Of a stretch of 57,183 nt of DNA, positions 23,477 through 35,510 are shown in pieces. The DNA is from Prototheca cutis (taxonomy: Eukaryota > Chlorophyta > Trebouxiophyceae > Chlorellales > Chlorellaceae): positions 1 through 57,183 of the forward strand of contig BCIH01000014.1 of NCBI GenBank assembly GCA_002897115.2, read 5' to 3'. Position numbers and translations under genes: made by a program. Below the pieces are notes generated by a model, which was not told the origin of the DNA, did no database searches, and saw only the letters and a list, made by a program, of their open reading frames with translations. Each line of letters opens with the position of its first letter. Positions within the stretch are counted from its first letter, which is position 1.

Positions 23477-24366
23477 GCCTGCTTCGCACAGCCCGGGGAG
23501 ACAAACACACGGAGTTGATTCCTAACGAATCTTATTTCATAGTCATGCAAAGGAAAAATATGCACCAGCAACTGATGCTGGCTGGACAGGTCGAGGGTGA
23601 TCGACACCCCACAAACTTTGAATGGCTGCGGTGGGAGGTCACATGGCCTCCTTTGGGACGGACCTACGTGCCTCTCTCAACGGGCGTTCAAACTCGATGC
23701 TGCCTGCGATGGGTACACGCTGATGCATTTCTTCTGGTCAGGGCACACGATGCTGTTTGCATGGCGCCGTACATCCGCTGCTGCCCCTGGTTCTCTGGAA
23801 AACTAACGATCACCCACGGGCACCAGCCGCCGCACGGTGACCAAGCAAGGGTGCTGTAGTCAACCACCTGTGGCTTGCCCTATGTGTTGGCGTGAAATTA
23901 CAGCAGGGACGTCGATGGTTGGATTGAAGTGAGGAAATGCCATGCATGAAGTAGTGCTGGGTATGTCTGATGAGGAATGACAGGGCAGGCGCTATCCCTC
24001 AAACTGGCCATGATGAAGGTCCCTTGCAATGTGCAAGGGTGGCGTGGCATTTTCCAGAGAATCTGATCTTTGGGAGATGCATATCACGTTTGAGTGCATG
24101 GATGGGCCTGTGCTCCACGCTCGGGCCGTGCGACAGACGCCTGTCTCTACGGGGGGGGTTCCTGGGGGCAGCACCTGCAAGGGGCAGGCCGTCGCCCCTG
24201 GGCATCAAACAATTTTGGTGTCGGCACATGAGACACATGAAAGACAAGCAAATGCGCTATTCAAGTATCATTATTGCACACGCACCCGATTTTTCATAAG
24301 GAAACAGTTCTAATAAGCGAAGCGTCGTAGGCCTGCAAGGCCCGAGGGCCTGGCGGAGGGAGGGTC
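23477..24366. promoter_or_regulatory. Divergent intergenic region between CYP51 (-) and CBP20 (+)
   Basis: 890 bp with no supported ORF. Promoters of both genes should be here; no motif can be named with confidence. Confidence 0.4.
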
Positions 24367-25198
24367 ATGGCGGACATCCTCGAGCTTCTGCACCCGCCCC
24401 AGGCGCACTATCGCGATCGCCGCTTTGAGGGCACACAGGAGCAGTTTGAGGAGGTGTTGAGAAACACCACTACCGTTTACATTGGCAACCTCTCGTTCTG
24501 CACAACGGAGGAGCAGATCTATGAGGTTCGACCTCATAGAGCTGGGCTCCTGCGCCTGCTGGGGATAGCGGGCCTCCTGACTCCGCGCTTCTCACCACCA
24601 ACCGACGTCGTCCTTGTCACCCCACGCCCAGGTGTTCCGAAAAGCTGGGGACATCAAGCGCATCATCATGGGCCTGGACAGGCAGAAGATGACGCCCTGC
24701 GGCTTTGCCTTTGTAGTCTACTACACGCGGGCCGACGCCGAGGACTGCGTCAAGTATCTCAATGGCACCATGCTGGACGACCGGCCCATCCGCGTGGACT
24801 TTGACTGGGGGTTCCGGGACGGCAGGCAGTACGGTCGCGGCCGCAGCGGCGGACAGGTATGCCATGGGTCTGGGTGCGACTGCTCCTGGCAGGCTCTGTG
24901 GATGCAGCAAAGGGCCCAGCTCCAGTGGAAGACCAGTGCACACCTATGCAGTCAGATCCACTGCCTTGCAAACCCTGATCGTCCCGCACTCCACAATCCG
25001 CTCTATTTCAAGGTGCGGGACGAGTACCGGATGGATTATGACTCCGGCCGTGGCGGGTACGGCACGGTCCTGCGGAACGAGCTGTCTGCCCGGCAGCAGA
25101 TGCTGAGCATGCTCAGCGGCGGCATGGCCCCTGCGGCGGCGGGGGGCGAGGCGTTCAACCCGCGCCTGGCGGCCCGCGGCGGCGACGACTGGGACTGA
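24367..25198 (+). CDS. NCBP2: Nuclear cap-binding protein subunit 2 (CBP20)
   Basis: Exons 24367-24525, 24632-24856 and 25013-25198 join in phase to 189 residues. It binds the m7G cap together with CBP80 and acts in splicing, export and miRNA processing. The N-terminus has paired tyrosine-region residues ([16 protein letters not shown]). The RRM follows, with RNP2 VYIGNL and RNP1 CGFAFVVYY, then [20 protein letters not shown] and [18 protein letters not shown], the cap-contacting C-terminal segment of the family. The tail is shorter than in land plants and Met/Gly/Ala-rich. Confidence 0.94.
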
Positions 25199-25647
25199 GC
25201 GCTGGATCGTGGCGAGTACGTTCCGTGCATGCAAACAATGCATGGTTTGCCTTGTAGAAGCCGCTCCCTGCCTGCCTGTTTCCTTGCTCACGGTTNCAGC
25301 AGGGTCCAGCTCGTTCTGTCTTGATTCGACAGGTCTACCCGCAATAATCCACCCACCCACTCTACCCAAGAAACCCGCTGATGTGGCAACACTTTTTACA
25401 CACTGACGAGGGCAAGGCGTGCAAAGTAAAAACGAGCCCGGCAGCCGTCGGTCACCATAGACTCGACAGGAAGGGGGGTGGGTTCGTGCACGAGGGTGGC
25501 AGGCGTTGCGGAGGGCGGTATCATCACCATCGCCCCCTGGCCACGCGTGTCCCTCGCACACGGGCTCTTTCCCCTTCCCGCTGCACCAAGGCCTGGAGGG
25601 CAGGGGGGAGATGGACCACCCACCTCCGCAACCCCCCAACCCAGCGC
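25199..25647. other. Convergent 3' intergenic region
   Basis: 449 bp between the 3' ends of CBP20 (+) and the unknown mitochondrial-type gene (-). No supported feature. Confidence 0.5.
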
Positions 25648-26945
25648 TCACTCCAGCTTGGGCTTGAGCTCAGAGGGCAGGGTGGCCGCGCCAGAGTTGG
25701 CGACGGCGTCGGCCTTGGCCAGGTCCTCGGTCACCGTGGCGCGAGCCTCATCAGCCAGCTTCTGGTACTCTGCCTGGACGGCGGCCTTGACCTCGGCATC
25801 GGTGGGCTGGGCCGTGGCGGCCGCAGGGTCGTAGGGGATCATGTCGGCGATGCGACCCAGCCGCACCCGCCACTCCTTGGCCTTGGTCCAGAACTCGACC
25901 TCGACGGGGCTCAGCTCCTTGCGCTTGGGCGCGGCCTTGCCGGTCCAGTCCACCTCGGCCTCGGCCGCGTCGGTGGCCGCGTCGTCGGGGATGGCGCCTG
26001 CGTGGCGCTTCTCAAAGGACGCCAGCCAGGCCTCCACGTCCTCCTCCCACGCCTCGTACGCCTCCTGGGCCGGGATCAGGGCCGGGTCCTCGCTGTCCAG
26101 CAGCGCCTGCAGCTCGTCCAGGGTCTTGGGCCGCAGGGAAGCAGCCGCAAGCCCGTCACGAACCTCCTCCTCCACGGTCCGCGCGCCGATCTGGGCACGC
26201 AGAGCCTCAACCTTGTCCTTGTATGCGGACACAGCAGCAGACTCGCCAGACAGCGGGAAGGGGATGTTCTGCAGTTGGATTGTTGCAGGTGTGTTCATGT
26301 TTGTGTGCGTTCGGGGGTGGGGGGATCGTAAAGCGTGGCAGGCAGGGCAAAGGAGCGACAAATGTATCCTGCTCCTCCTCCTTCCGGCATGATCACACCT
26401 GACCAGCGGGCCATCGGGATGGACGGTGCAACCACCACCCGCCCAGAGCTGGACCCAAACCAGTCCTCCCCAACAACAGCAACAGAACTTCCACGCCACG
26501 GCCAAGCATACGACATCAGCATCAAGCTCCTCAAACCCCACCAAATCAAGCAACATACGGCGGCCACTTGCCTGCATGCCCTTGAGCAGCTCGCGGTACT
26601 GGCGCTGGTTCTCGCGGAACAGGGTCAGGATCGGATCGGCATCTGCGGGGAGCGTGGGAGGGGCGCGCGCTCAGGCCTCCTGGTTCCATGGCACACGCGC
26701 ATTACCGAGAAACTCTGGCATCCATGCCCGTGGCCCCACGCACCGGCATCGCTGGCCGGGGCAGCGAAGAACCGAACATGGACTGCCTGGACGAGGGGCC
26801 TCACGTCCGCGGCCTGCAAGGGGGATGGGGGCGCAATGAATTCAGAATACGTTCAGTGCACGCACACCCGATTCTTTGAGACAGGGTTCAGCCTGCGCAC
26901 CAGTCGCCGGAGGCCGGTGCGGGTGGCCAGTGCCAGCGGGGCCAT
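25648..26945 (-). CDS. Predicted mitochondrial helical protein of unknown function
   Basis: Four exons, 26945-26868, 26813-26744, 26642-26572 and 26268-25648, join in phase to 279 residues. The start MAPLALATRTGLRRLVRRLN is a typical amphipathic, Arg-rich presequence. The mature part is nearly all charged helix, from DADADPILTLFRENQRQYR through VEALRAQIGARTVEEEV to EVEFWTKAKEWRVRLGRIAD and AEYQKLADEARATV. There are no membrane segments and no cysteine-rich motif. I do not recognise the family. A lineage-specific subunit of a respiratory or ATP synthase complex is a possibility suggested only by size and composition. The third intron appears to be GC-AG (exon end CATGCAG followed by GCAAGT at 26572/26571). 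Confidence 0.75.
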
Positions 26946-27404
26946 GGCGACGGGACCAGTCGCAGGGCTGTGCTAAAAGCTCTAGTTTGTTGTCCCTTTC
27001 GTACAGCCTTTGTGCAGGCAATCCAGGGGGGCCAGGGTGCGTGCGGTGCCTTTCAGGTGGCTCATGAGCGGGCCCCTCGAATTCGCGAGCTCGGCTAAGT
27101 AATGGGCAGCACCGGGTCGAGAAACGCTGCCCCCGCCCTGGGCCCCCCTCCAGCTCGCCTGGCAAGGCTATCCGCGATGGGCAGATCAGCCACGCACATG
27201 GCAGGCATTTGCGATCAGGACATGTCATGCATCTGGTAAACCTGTTATTGGTTGAATGATCGCATTGATTTCACGCCGATCTGCTGCTCGTGGCTAGCGG
27301 CGTCCCCTGGTGGTGAGGACCGCTCGAACAGGGCGCATCCCGAACTTGCTGGGCACCAGAGGGGTCGCTTTCTAGGCCTCAGGGAGCGTTCCTCTTGCAG
27401 GCCA
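26946..27404. promoter_or_regulatory. Divergent intergenic region before RPN8
   Basis: 459 bp between the unknown mitochondrial-type gene (-) and RPN8 (+). It may contain a non-coding first exon of RPN8, since TCTTGCAG directly precedes the chosen start codon by 4 bases. Confidence 0.4.
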
Positions 27405-29102
27405 ATGGTGGGCCAACAGATGGACCAGGTCGTGGTCCACCCCCTGGTCCTCCTCTCGGTCGTGGATCACTACAACCGGGTGGCCAAGGACACTCGCAAG
27501 CGGGTCGTCGGCGTGCTGCTGGGGGAGAGCCACAAGGGCAGAATAGATGCCACGAACAGTTTTGCAGGTGAACCTCTTTGATTGTCCTGTTGGAGGGTGG
27601 TGAGCTGCGTGGTGGCGCTGTGGCTGAGCCCGGCCGCTGCCTATGCACCGTGGTGATCATCATGCCCACCAACATTTCTGTGCGCAGTGCCTTTCGAGGA
27701 AGACGAGCGCAACCCCTCCATCTGGTTCCTGGATCACAACTACCTGGAGAACATGTTCCGCATGTTTAAGAAAGTCAATGGTGCGCGGCGCATACCTTTC
27801 CATTGGGAGGAACGGAGTTGGGTGTCAAATGCAAGGACGACCATGGGCGCAATTCATTGTTGTTATTATGATGTTCTGGAGTGCACATGTGTGTGGATGA
27901 GTGTGCAATGTGCACGTAATGACATTTTGCCCATAAACCTACACAGCCCGGGAGAAGATCATCGGGTGGTACCACACGGGCCCTCGGCTGCACACCTCGG
28001 ACCTGGACATCCATGCCCTGTTCTCCTCGTACTGCGAGAACCCGATCCTGGTGGTGAGCGAGGTGCAGCCCAAGGAGATGGGCTTGCCTGTCCAAGCCTA
28101 CGTGGCGGTCGACGAAGTCCGCGAGGATGGCACGCAAAAGGCAAAAAAGGTCTTCCTTAACGTGTCCACTCAAGTCGGCGCCACGGACGCCGAGGAGATT
28201 GGTGCGTGTGGGTTGGTGGTGTCTTGCGTTTAAGAAGGGGGGAAGAGGGGAAACGGAGGGGTCGTGGGAGGTGTGGGCATGAGGGCAGAGAAGTGCTCCT
28301 GGATTCTCTCGATGACCTGGCCACAGCCAGGCCTCCCGTCCCGCAAATGCACCGCCGTTGTGCCCAGATCGACCAATCACAATGCAATGAAATGTGGCCA
28401 ACCGACAGGCGTGGAGCACCTGCTGCGGGATGTGCGGGATGCGAGTGCCACGACGCTGTCGGCCCGGGTGGGGGCCATGGTGACGGGCCTGCGGGCGCTG
28501 AGCGCGCGACTGGGCGAGATGCGGGAGTACCTGGCGGCGGTGCAGGCCGGCCGGCTGCCTGCCAACCCCGACGTGCTGGCAGGGCTGCAGGACACGCTCG
28601 GGCTGCTGCCGGGGCTGGAGGCCACGCCACGGGCCGCGGCCCTGTCGGCCCGTGTCAACGACTCGCTCATGGGCGTCTACGCTGCCTCGCTCATCCGCGC
28701 CGTCACCGCGCTGCACGACCTTGTGGAGAACAAGGAGATGCGCGCCGCCGAAGAGGCAGTCAAGGTCTGCTGCTGTGGGTATATTTAGTTTTCGAGGTGG
28801 GGGACTTTTCTTGGGAGGAGGGGATTCCCCCTCAGCAAGACGACCCTTGTGGGGTCGGATGAATCGAGGAATGTTTGCACGGGGGGAGGGTTCTAACGGA
28901 TTAGCTTGATTGATTCCAAAAACACAGCGAGTTGGTGACTGATGGGATGCGTTGAGGGCAGGAACGCTGTGAAGTACCGAAAGAGCGGCTCATCCTCACA
29001 ACACTGCAGAACGGTGGGGCTGCCACGGCCAAGCCGGTGAATGGTGAGGCTCCGGGCACACCCACGAAAAAGGAGGCGGAGCCGAAGAAGGAAGGCGAGT
29101 GA
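27405..29102 (+). CDS. RPN8: 26S proteasome lid subunit RPN8 (PSMD7)
   Basis: Exons 27405-27567, 27688-27780, 27947-28201, 28409-28764 and 28962-29102 join in phase to 335 residues. The MPN domain begins [20 protein letters not shown] and continues [33 protein letters not shown] and [20 protein letters not shown]. It lacks the H-x-H...D JAMM zinc ligands, as expected for RPN8, which pairs with the active deubiquitinase RPN11. The C-terminal half is helical with a Lys/Glu-rich tail ([11 protein letters not shown]). A 3' splice site lies 4 bases before the ATG, so the start may instead be in an upstream exon. The last intron could alternatively end at the ACACAG before 28927. Confidence 0.92.
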
Positions 29103-29440
29103 ATGGGGTCAGGCCTGACCGCGTGTGTGTCACCACCATTGATGGAAAGACAACGGCCATATTCGGCTGGAAACCAAGAGCGGGCCTCGTGGAAGAGGAT
29201 GGGTGGATATCCAGGAATGCATCAGCCCTATCGATGAATGCACCCAGCCACCGGGCGGCGAGCTAGCTAGGCTGTACCCAAGGCTCTGTGATGGCGTGCC
29301 TTGGAACCCGCTGGCGGGTTGGCATGGCCGCGATCGACGGATGGATCGACCCCGCCCCCCGCCCCCCCCCCCACACACACACACAACCACTCCATCGCGT
29401 TTGTCAATTTATCCAAAACGAAAGCACTCGCACAGTGAAA
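29103..29440 (+). other. Intergenic between RPN8 and RCC1-repeat gene
   Basis: 338 bp in a tandem pair. It contains a short CACACA/poly-C stretch at about 29346-29386 and nothing else supported. Confidence 0.5.
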
Positions 29441-30825
29441 ATGCCTCTGTATCAGTGCGGCTTCATCGCCAGCGGCAAGGCCGATCACGAAACCAGCAAT
29501 GACATTGCCAGTGCCACGCCGGTCCCTGTTGCTGGCAAGGAGCTGATCAATGGCTACCATGGAGGCTGGGGATTTGCTCTGGCCAGTACAACCAGCGGCG
29601 CACTGTACGCCTGGGGCGTGAACGCCGCAACGCTGCTGGGCAAACAAGGTCGGTGGGTATTTGCGTGACGAGATGATCAACCTGGATACATGGGTTATAA
29701 ATACTGAGGGATTCCCCGCATCAACGCGTAAACCTCCACGAATGGGTGGATCAGAGCGATGGATCAGTGTTCACCCTCGTATGAGTACGGCATGGTGCAG
29801 GATCTGCCGACGATGGGGCTGACCCATCCACACTGGATGAGGTGGCACCCCAAGGCGTCACGGCTGCGGCGGCGGGATTTGACCACGGTATCTTTGCGAC
29901 GTCCTCTGGAGAGCTGCAGGTGTTCGGCCCCGCCTTCATGCCCGCCGGAGTCAAGGGCCTGCACCTGCGAGACATCAGCCTCAAGGCCCCGGTGGCCGCG
30001 CTGGCTGCCGGGGAGCACCACAGCCTGGTGCTGACGCAGGACGGCAGCCTGTTTGCCCTGGGGTCCAATGCAGAGGGCCAGCTGGGTGTCGAGTCTGCGG
30101 GTGTGGTTACTGAATCCCCGCTGGCCGTGCTTGGGCCCGCAGCTGGTAAGGCCAAGGTCATCAAGGCCATTGCCGCTGGCGGCAGGCACAGTCTGGCCGT
30201 CGATGCCGATGGTTGCGTGCTGGCATGGGGCTGGTCCATCCACGGTGAGCATTACTCTTTTTTCATATGCTTGCTTAATCTGGGTGGGGGAGGATGTTTC
30301 TTGCGACCGGGGCAGGCGTATCGTCATTCACGCATTAATTTATTGCCCCACCACCAGTAACAATTCCAAAACCCTGCAGGCCAGGCAGGCTCCGGCCAGC
30401 CGCAGCCGTCGGTGCTGCGGCCGACGCAGGTTTCAGCGCTGGGCCCGCTGCGCTGCACAGCTGTCGCGGCCGGGCTGGCGCACTCGCTGGTGTTGACCGA
30501 GACCGGCGACGTCTACGCCTGGGGCCGCGGCACCGACGGTCAGCTGGGCACGGGGAGCCGCGAGAGCGCGATGACCCCGCAGCTGGTGGAGGGGGTTGCG
30601 TCTCCGGCCACAGCCCTGGCCGCTGGCGCGAGGCACAGCCTGGCATTGCTGGCAGACGGCAGCGTGCTGGCCTGGGGATACGGCGCGTTCGGCGCCCCCG
30701 GTACCGGGTCCTACGCCGACAGCCTGGAGCCCGAGCCTGTGGCGTTACCTGAGGGCACGCGGGCCACTGCCATCGCAGCGGGCTGGTGGCATTCGCTGTT
30801 TGTGCTGTCAAGCAACAGTGCCTGA
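29441..30825 (+). CDS. RCC1-repeat (seven-bladed propeller) protein
   Basis: Exons 29441-29648, 29801-30244 and 30380-30825 join in phase to 365 residues. Successive RCC1 repeats show the pattern GxHHSLVLTxDGxLFALGSN, GxRHSLAVDADGCVLAWG, GLAHSLVLTETGDVYAWGRG and GARHSLALLADGSVLAWGYG, ending in GWWHSLFVL. RCC1-type propellers act as guanine-nucleotide exchange factors or as protein scaffolds, and in plants include UVR8. This one lacks the Trp clusters and C-terminal tail of UVR8 as far as can be read, so no specific role is assigned. There is no signal peptide or membrane segment. Confidence 0.88.
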
Positions 30826-31183
30826 ACATGCTGTTGTTAATCTCGTTCTGATTTGATCCCTCCCCGTTGCCCTGAAACAATAATTTCATTCCTCAACCAG
30901 AGCGGGCCTGAGAAGTGGCCACAAAGGCAGCTTGGGCCAGCTCGTAGGGAACCGCAACAATCGCTGAACTTGAAAAGGCTGCTGCCACCAGCGTCCATTG
31001 ACAACAACCACGAACGAAGCAAGCAACAAAAAGGAATACGTCCGCAGTGCGTGCTTTTCTTGTTCGATCACGAAGGGACGATGGGCAGCTGGTTTGCCCG
31101 CACACGATTCAGTGGCGGCCTTCCCAGGTTGAGCCGCACTCTGCCGCAGCGCCTTCCATCCATACGCCCACGAACCAGCGGAT
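30826..31183. other. Convergent 3' intergenic region
   Basis: 358 bp between the RCC1-repeat gene (+) and the LOG-family gene (-). No supported feature. Confidence 0.5.
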
Positions 31184-32272
31184 TCACTCTGGCCCTGCGC
31201 CGCCGGCTGCGATCCAGTCCGAGGCGCTGTGCACGTTGTTCCAGCCACCGGAACGACGCGGCAGGTTGTAGTGCGCCGCCAGGACATCCAGAACGCCCTC
31301 GTTGTCGTCTGCTAGAACAAGCTGCCCCAGTTCCGACCCTCGCAGCACGCCGTTGTCATCACAGGCCTTGAGCCAAGCCATCAGCGGTGTGTAAAAGCCG
31401 TCATAACTGCAAACGGTGTTTTAATGTATTGGATTTTGGGAGACGAGGTTTGGTGGTGTGAAGGGAGGAGCTTTTCAACAGGCAACCTTGCCCTGTCAAG
31501 GCCATCTCCGACAGAGAGGCCCCCCAAAAAACACACACACACACAAAGAAGACATACTTGCAGAGGACGATGGGGACGGGGAGCTTGGATCCCAGTTTTC
31601 CCAGCTGGGCGAGTGTGAGGAGTTCAAACAGCTCGTCCATGGTGCCCAGCCCGCCTGGCAGGTAGATGTAGGCGGTGCGGTCCTCTTCCCGCGCCCGCAC
31701 CGCGGCGTCAACCAGAGCCACCTTGCGGGGCGCCAGGAACCTGCAGTGCACGGCCGTGCCTTCGGGCAGGTATGATACGCCCGCAGTACGCACTGTGGTG
31801 CCGGCTTCGCGGCTGATGCGGATGCCGCCCACCGAACCCCCGGCTGCCAGGGCGCCCTCTGTCGCTGCCTGCATCATCCCAGGGCCACCTGTCAAGGAGT
31901 TGGCAGATTGGGTCGATGAGCGGGTGAGAAGGAATGCATGCAGAATTTCGCAATGGAATGTCGTATCACAGCCGTGGACATACACACACACACCCCTGCC
32001 AAGAACGTTTCTTAAACAACCCTAATGACCTTACCTCCGGACCAGGTGGTGGAGCCCAGGAGCTGGGACACCGCAAAGCCCAGCTCTTTGGCTGCCGTGT
32101 AATGCGGCGACTCTGCCCGCAGGCGCGCCGAGCCGTAGTACACAATGCCGCGACCTAGGCGGGCAATGAGGGCATAGCAGGCCAGGAGCTCCTGCTGCAC
32201 CGCGGCGGCCGAGTCCCTGATGACAGCCCCAGCCCGCTCGCCATGCAGCCTGCGTTCCAAAGCGAGTGACAT
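31184..32272 (-). CDS. LOG-family protein (cytokinin riboside 5'-monophosphate phosphoribohydrolase-like)
   Basis: Exons 32272-32035, 31888-31558 and 31406-31184 join in phase to 263 residues. The Rossmann-like core has IVYYGSARL, GGGPGMMQAATEGAL, and the family active-site signature PGGLGTMDELFE (P-G-G-x-G-T-x-x-E), then PVPIVLCNYDGFY. LOG enzymes cleave cytokinin (and other nucleoside) 5'-monophosphates to the free base and ribose 5-phosphate. They were long mis-annotated as lysine decarboxylases. The frame is open upstream to 32311 (MSPVFHHQQ), so the start is uncertain. Its start lies only 90 bp from the stop of the pfkB kinase gene on the same strand. Confidence 0.88.
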
Positions 32273-32362
32273 TGGAAGGATGTCCTGTTGGTGGTGGAAT
32301 ACTGGAGACAAAATGCAAAATCACTGGGGTTGCCAGACAAACTCAATAAAGGCCACGATGAG

Positions 32363-34046
32363 TCAAACAAGTCCCGAGACACACTTGCTGTGAAGCCAGG
32401 TCCATGTGACCGGGGTCATTTCGGCGCCCATAGTTTGAACGATGGCGCCGCCGGCCATGCAGCCAATCTCTGCACACCGCGGCAGCGACGCGCCGCGGAG
32501 GAGCCCGTACAAAAAGCCGGCTGCAAACAGGTCGCCCGCGCCTGTGGCGTCCACGAGCTTGACCCCGCTGTACGCCGGCTGGTTGATTGTGACGTCAGAT
32601 CCCCGCGTGCGAACCATGCATCCCTTTTCCCCCAATGTCACCACCGCTGTGGCGCAGTGCTTTGCCAGATATTCGAGGCCACGGCTCGGCGCGAATTCGT
32701 CACGCTCCTCCCCGGGAATGTCCACAATCTCACACGCCTCATCCTGGGGGTAGATGATGGGGGTTTTGGTGGTCGTTGTGGAACGTTGAAGAGCTGTCCT
32801 CGTACGGTGGGGGGTGGGGAATGTGTCAGACTGAAGTCCATGTAGCCACACCCACCCAAAGACAGTTTTCGAGGCGCACCCAGAAAAGAAAGCTCCACAC
32901 GTTTAAAAAAATGCTCACCTCGTTGGCAAAGCAGAGTGCGACGGCCCCAGACTCGATGAGCTCTCGCAGCTGCGGCCGCGTGGTGCGGACGACTTCAAAA
33001 GACGCAAGGTCCAGTGCGACTTGGGCACCCGCAGCATGTGCAGCGTGCACGGCCGCGGCCAGCATGCCCGGGATATAGGATGCGTACGCCGATAGGAAGC
33101 ACCATGCCGCGCCTTCCAGGGCGCCAGGGGCGAGTTCTGGAGGCGTCAGCGCCGCTGCGCCCGCCATGGCGGTTCGCATCGTCCGCTGCCCGGCCTGGGA
33201 CAGGATGCAGCAGCGCGCCGTCGGTGCGGGCTTCGGCACCAGGTACGTGCAGTCCACGCCTGCCCGCTTCAAGCTGCTGGCAAAGAGCACGCCCCACTCG
33301 TCCTGGCCCCGTGCGCCCACCTACGTTCGTGAGGCCTTGGAGGGGGGGAATAATGAGAATTCCATGTGGCCAATGATAGACAGAGACAAGAAAGCAGGAA
33401 GGACGTGGGTTATGTTTTTGAAACTCAAACTTGCGCTGTCTCAACGACAGCAGCCCCATTAGGGTAGCGGCCTTCACGGACAACCCCCCCCCCGCACCAG
33501 GCGGGAGTGGACACCAAAGCCTGACAGACCACGCAGGGTGTTGGCGGCGCTGCCGCCCGCCCGGCTGTAGTACTCCCCGGCTTCAGCCAGCAGTCGGCGG
33601 ACTTCATCCAGATCCACACGGTGTGAGCCGCCCAGTTCATCGTCGATACCCAGATCGTTTGGTCTCTTGCCCTCGGGCAACTGCAGTACAGGTATGAGTT
33701 GGATTGCTCCGGTGCATCCACACATGCTTGACCAGTTGATCTCACATGCAGCAAGTACGTGGCGTCGTGCTTGCATGGAAGAGCACGCAGCCGCTAGGGG
33801 CATGGACCCAAAAATCAGGGTGTCCTCTCCAGCACCCCGGAACCCCACCCTTGAGACAAACCCACACATGACGCCAATGCAAAACAAACGAGCACTTGCG
33901 ACAGGACGAACGAGGGACCTGCGCACCGTCAAAAGATGGTCGACTATGGCCACTGTCTGCAGAGCGACCACCTCCACGCCCGGCTTGGTAGGGCCATCCG
34001 GCGTGCTGGAAGCGAGTTCCAGGGCCAAGCCCAGCCTGTCACCCAT
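32363..34046 (-). CDS. pfkB-family kinase (adenosine/ribokinase type)
   Basis: Exons 34046-33927, 33680-33498, 33320-32919 and 32743-32363 join in phase to 361 residues. The first pfkB signature is AGGSAANTLRGLSGFG (residues about 85-100). The second is DATGAGDLFAAGFLYGL near the C-terminus, with the catalytic Asp of GAGD. VNPVL-type N-terminal strand is represented by VEVVALQTVAIVDHLLT. VVTLGEKGCMVR is the ATP-site strand. The family phosphorylates sugars or nucleosides; the C-terminal GCMAGGAIVQTMGAEM resembles plant members annotated as adenosine kinase-like or fructokinase-like. The substrate cannot be read from the sequence. Confidence 0.9.
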
Positions 34047-34519
34047 TGCCGTGAAAACGGCTCACCACCTCTGATACGGACAGGATACAGTTCCTGTTAT
34101 TGTTAAAGTGACAGTACAGGTGCCTGATCGCGGTGTGTCCCCGGACTTGAGCCCAGCGAGGACCGTGCCGTCCAGACGGAGCTCTCGGAACCCAGCCCAA
34201 ACTACAGTGCAGGGCAGAAAATGATGAAACCTTCTCGAGATTCGTCGACTCCCACCTGCACAGCAGGGGCATGTTTTTCAAACAAGATGCCTGTTGAACC
34301 GCATTCCCTGGCCACATCGATCAGAGGATGGGTTGGGTTCCTTCTGATAGCAGGACAGGTTGTACAAGGAGGTTTTAGAAGGCCCTGGACATTGACCCCC
34401 CAGCAAGGGCACTGGGTCTCTCGAGGAGGGTCGGCCAGTGGGAACTCGGAATAACATATGGGGATTCCCTGCCAACCTATCCATTTCATGCACCCATTAC
34501 AATAACGGGTGCAAAGCGA

Positions 34520-35463
34520 ATGGCCCGCGACTTTTGGGGTAGCGGGCGGGAGGTGCACCAAAACGCCATGATGACCGTCAAGGCGTCAGTGCGTGCGACC
34601 TGGCAGCGCAGGTTCCATGGTCTCCTGGACGAATAGGAGAGCCAGGTCGACATCGGCTCGTGAGTTCCCGTTCTGCTTGACGTGCAGGATGCCAAGTACT
34701 GGGGAGAAGCTCAGTGCGCGACGGTGGAGGCCAACGTTCGCAAGCACTTTGGCAACCACGTGCGGGGCACCATGAACCTGATCCTCAACGTCAAGGACCG
34801 CCGGAAGGAGGTGGATGCGCGGGCGCACGAGGAGGGCTGGGATCGCAAGAGGCGCAACGAAACGCGCGAGCGGGAGGTCAGCGGCCCTGCGAGGCGCGCC
34901 AAGCTGGCGCTCGGGCGCCTGGAGGCGACCGTGGAGGGAATGGACGCCACGCAGCAGGCAAAGTACGACCGGCTGCTGCAGCTCTTGCGCAACGCCTATC
35001 CCCCGGGGTACCAGTTCAAGAAAGGCACGCTCTACTACGACTCCAAGGTCAACCCGAGGGAGCACGTTCGCGCGATGATCGCAGTGTCCCACTTCTGCGT
35101 CAAGGAGGGAATGCGCATGTTCCGGGCGATTCCCATGCACACTTCGCATGTGCCTGGGGCGGTGCAGATGGACAACTTGATTGATGCAAAGCAGTTCCTG
35201 AAGGACGACAAGCCCGGCTCGTTCTCAGCCAACTTGGAGTTCATCTGGGGAACACTGCTGATGCCAGATCGCCGAGAGGTCAAGAGGGAGCAGACTCCCA
35301 CGGTGGTCTGCCACGGGCTGCTGCGCTGCACCAACAAGGAGTGCCGGGCCCCGAATGGCGAGCATCGTCTCTGGAACAGAGACTTGATGGCGTGTCTGAA
35401 CATGAGGCACATCGTGCAGAGCCTACGGAAGACCGGCCAGCGGCCTCTGCGCTTCCAGCGCCG
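34520..35463 (+). pseudogene. Fanzor1-like RNA-guided nuclease, decayed (RuvC-I/II region missing)
   Basis: The frame reads MARDFWGSGREVHQNAMMTV, then VRATWQRRFHGLL, two in-frame stops (TAG near 34638, TGA near 34659), then an open stretch. KYWGEAQCATVEANVRKHFG with NHVRGTMNLI resembles the Fanzor1 N-terminal helical part. MRMFRAIPMHTSHVPGAVQM with DN resembles the conserved fxLfPxxxxxVPxxIxID block. HGLLRCTNKEC and EHRLWNRDLMACLNM match the zinc-ribbon/RuvC-III end, followed by GQRPLRF. Known Fanzor1 proteins are about 600-700 residues; here the middle with the RuvC-I Asp and RuvC-II Glu is absent, and the RuvC-III N-A-A is degraded to M-A-C, so the copy is inactive. The open frame runs on to 35701 without recognisable similarity. 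The family call rests on motif pattern only. Confidence 0.68.
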
Positions 35464-35510
35464 CAGTGCTAATGAACATCCATCCATCCATCCTGGGGGT
35501 TATAGCCTTC

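Noticed and set aside
34208..34370. A reading of the inverted-repeat element's outer segment as a RuvC-I motif (VGVDESREG and VGVDGSRKG in copies B and C)
   Set aside because: It looks like the start of a TnpB/Fanzor RuvC-I strand, but it lies on the strand opposite to the Fanzor-like gene, the frame is broken by a 1-bp difference between copies and the Asp codon is lost in copy A. Probably chance.
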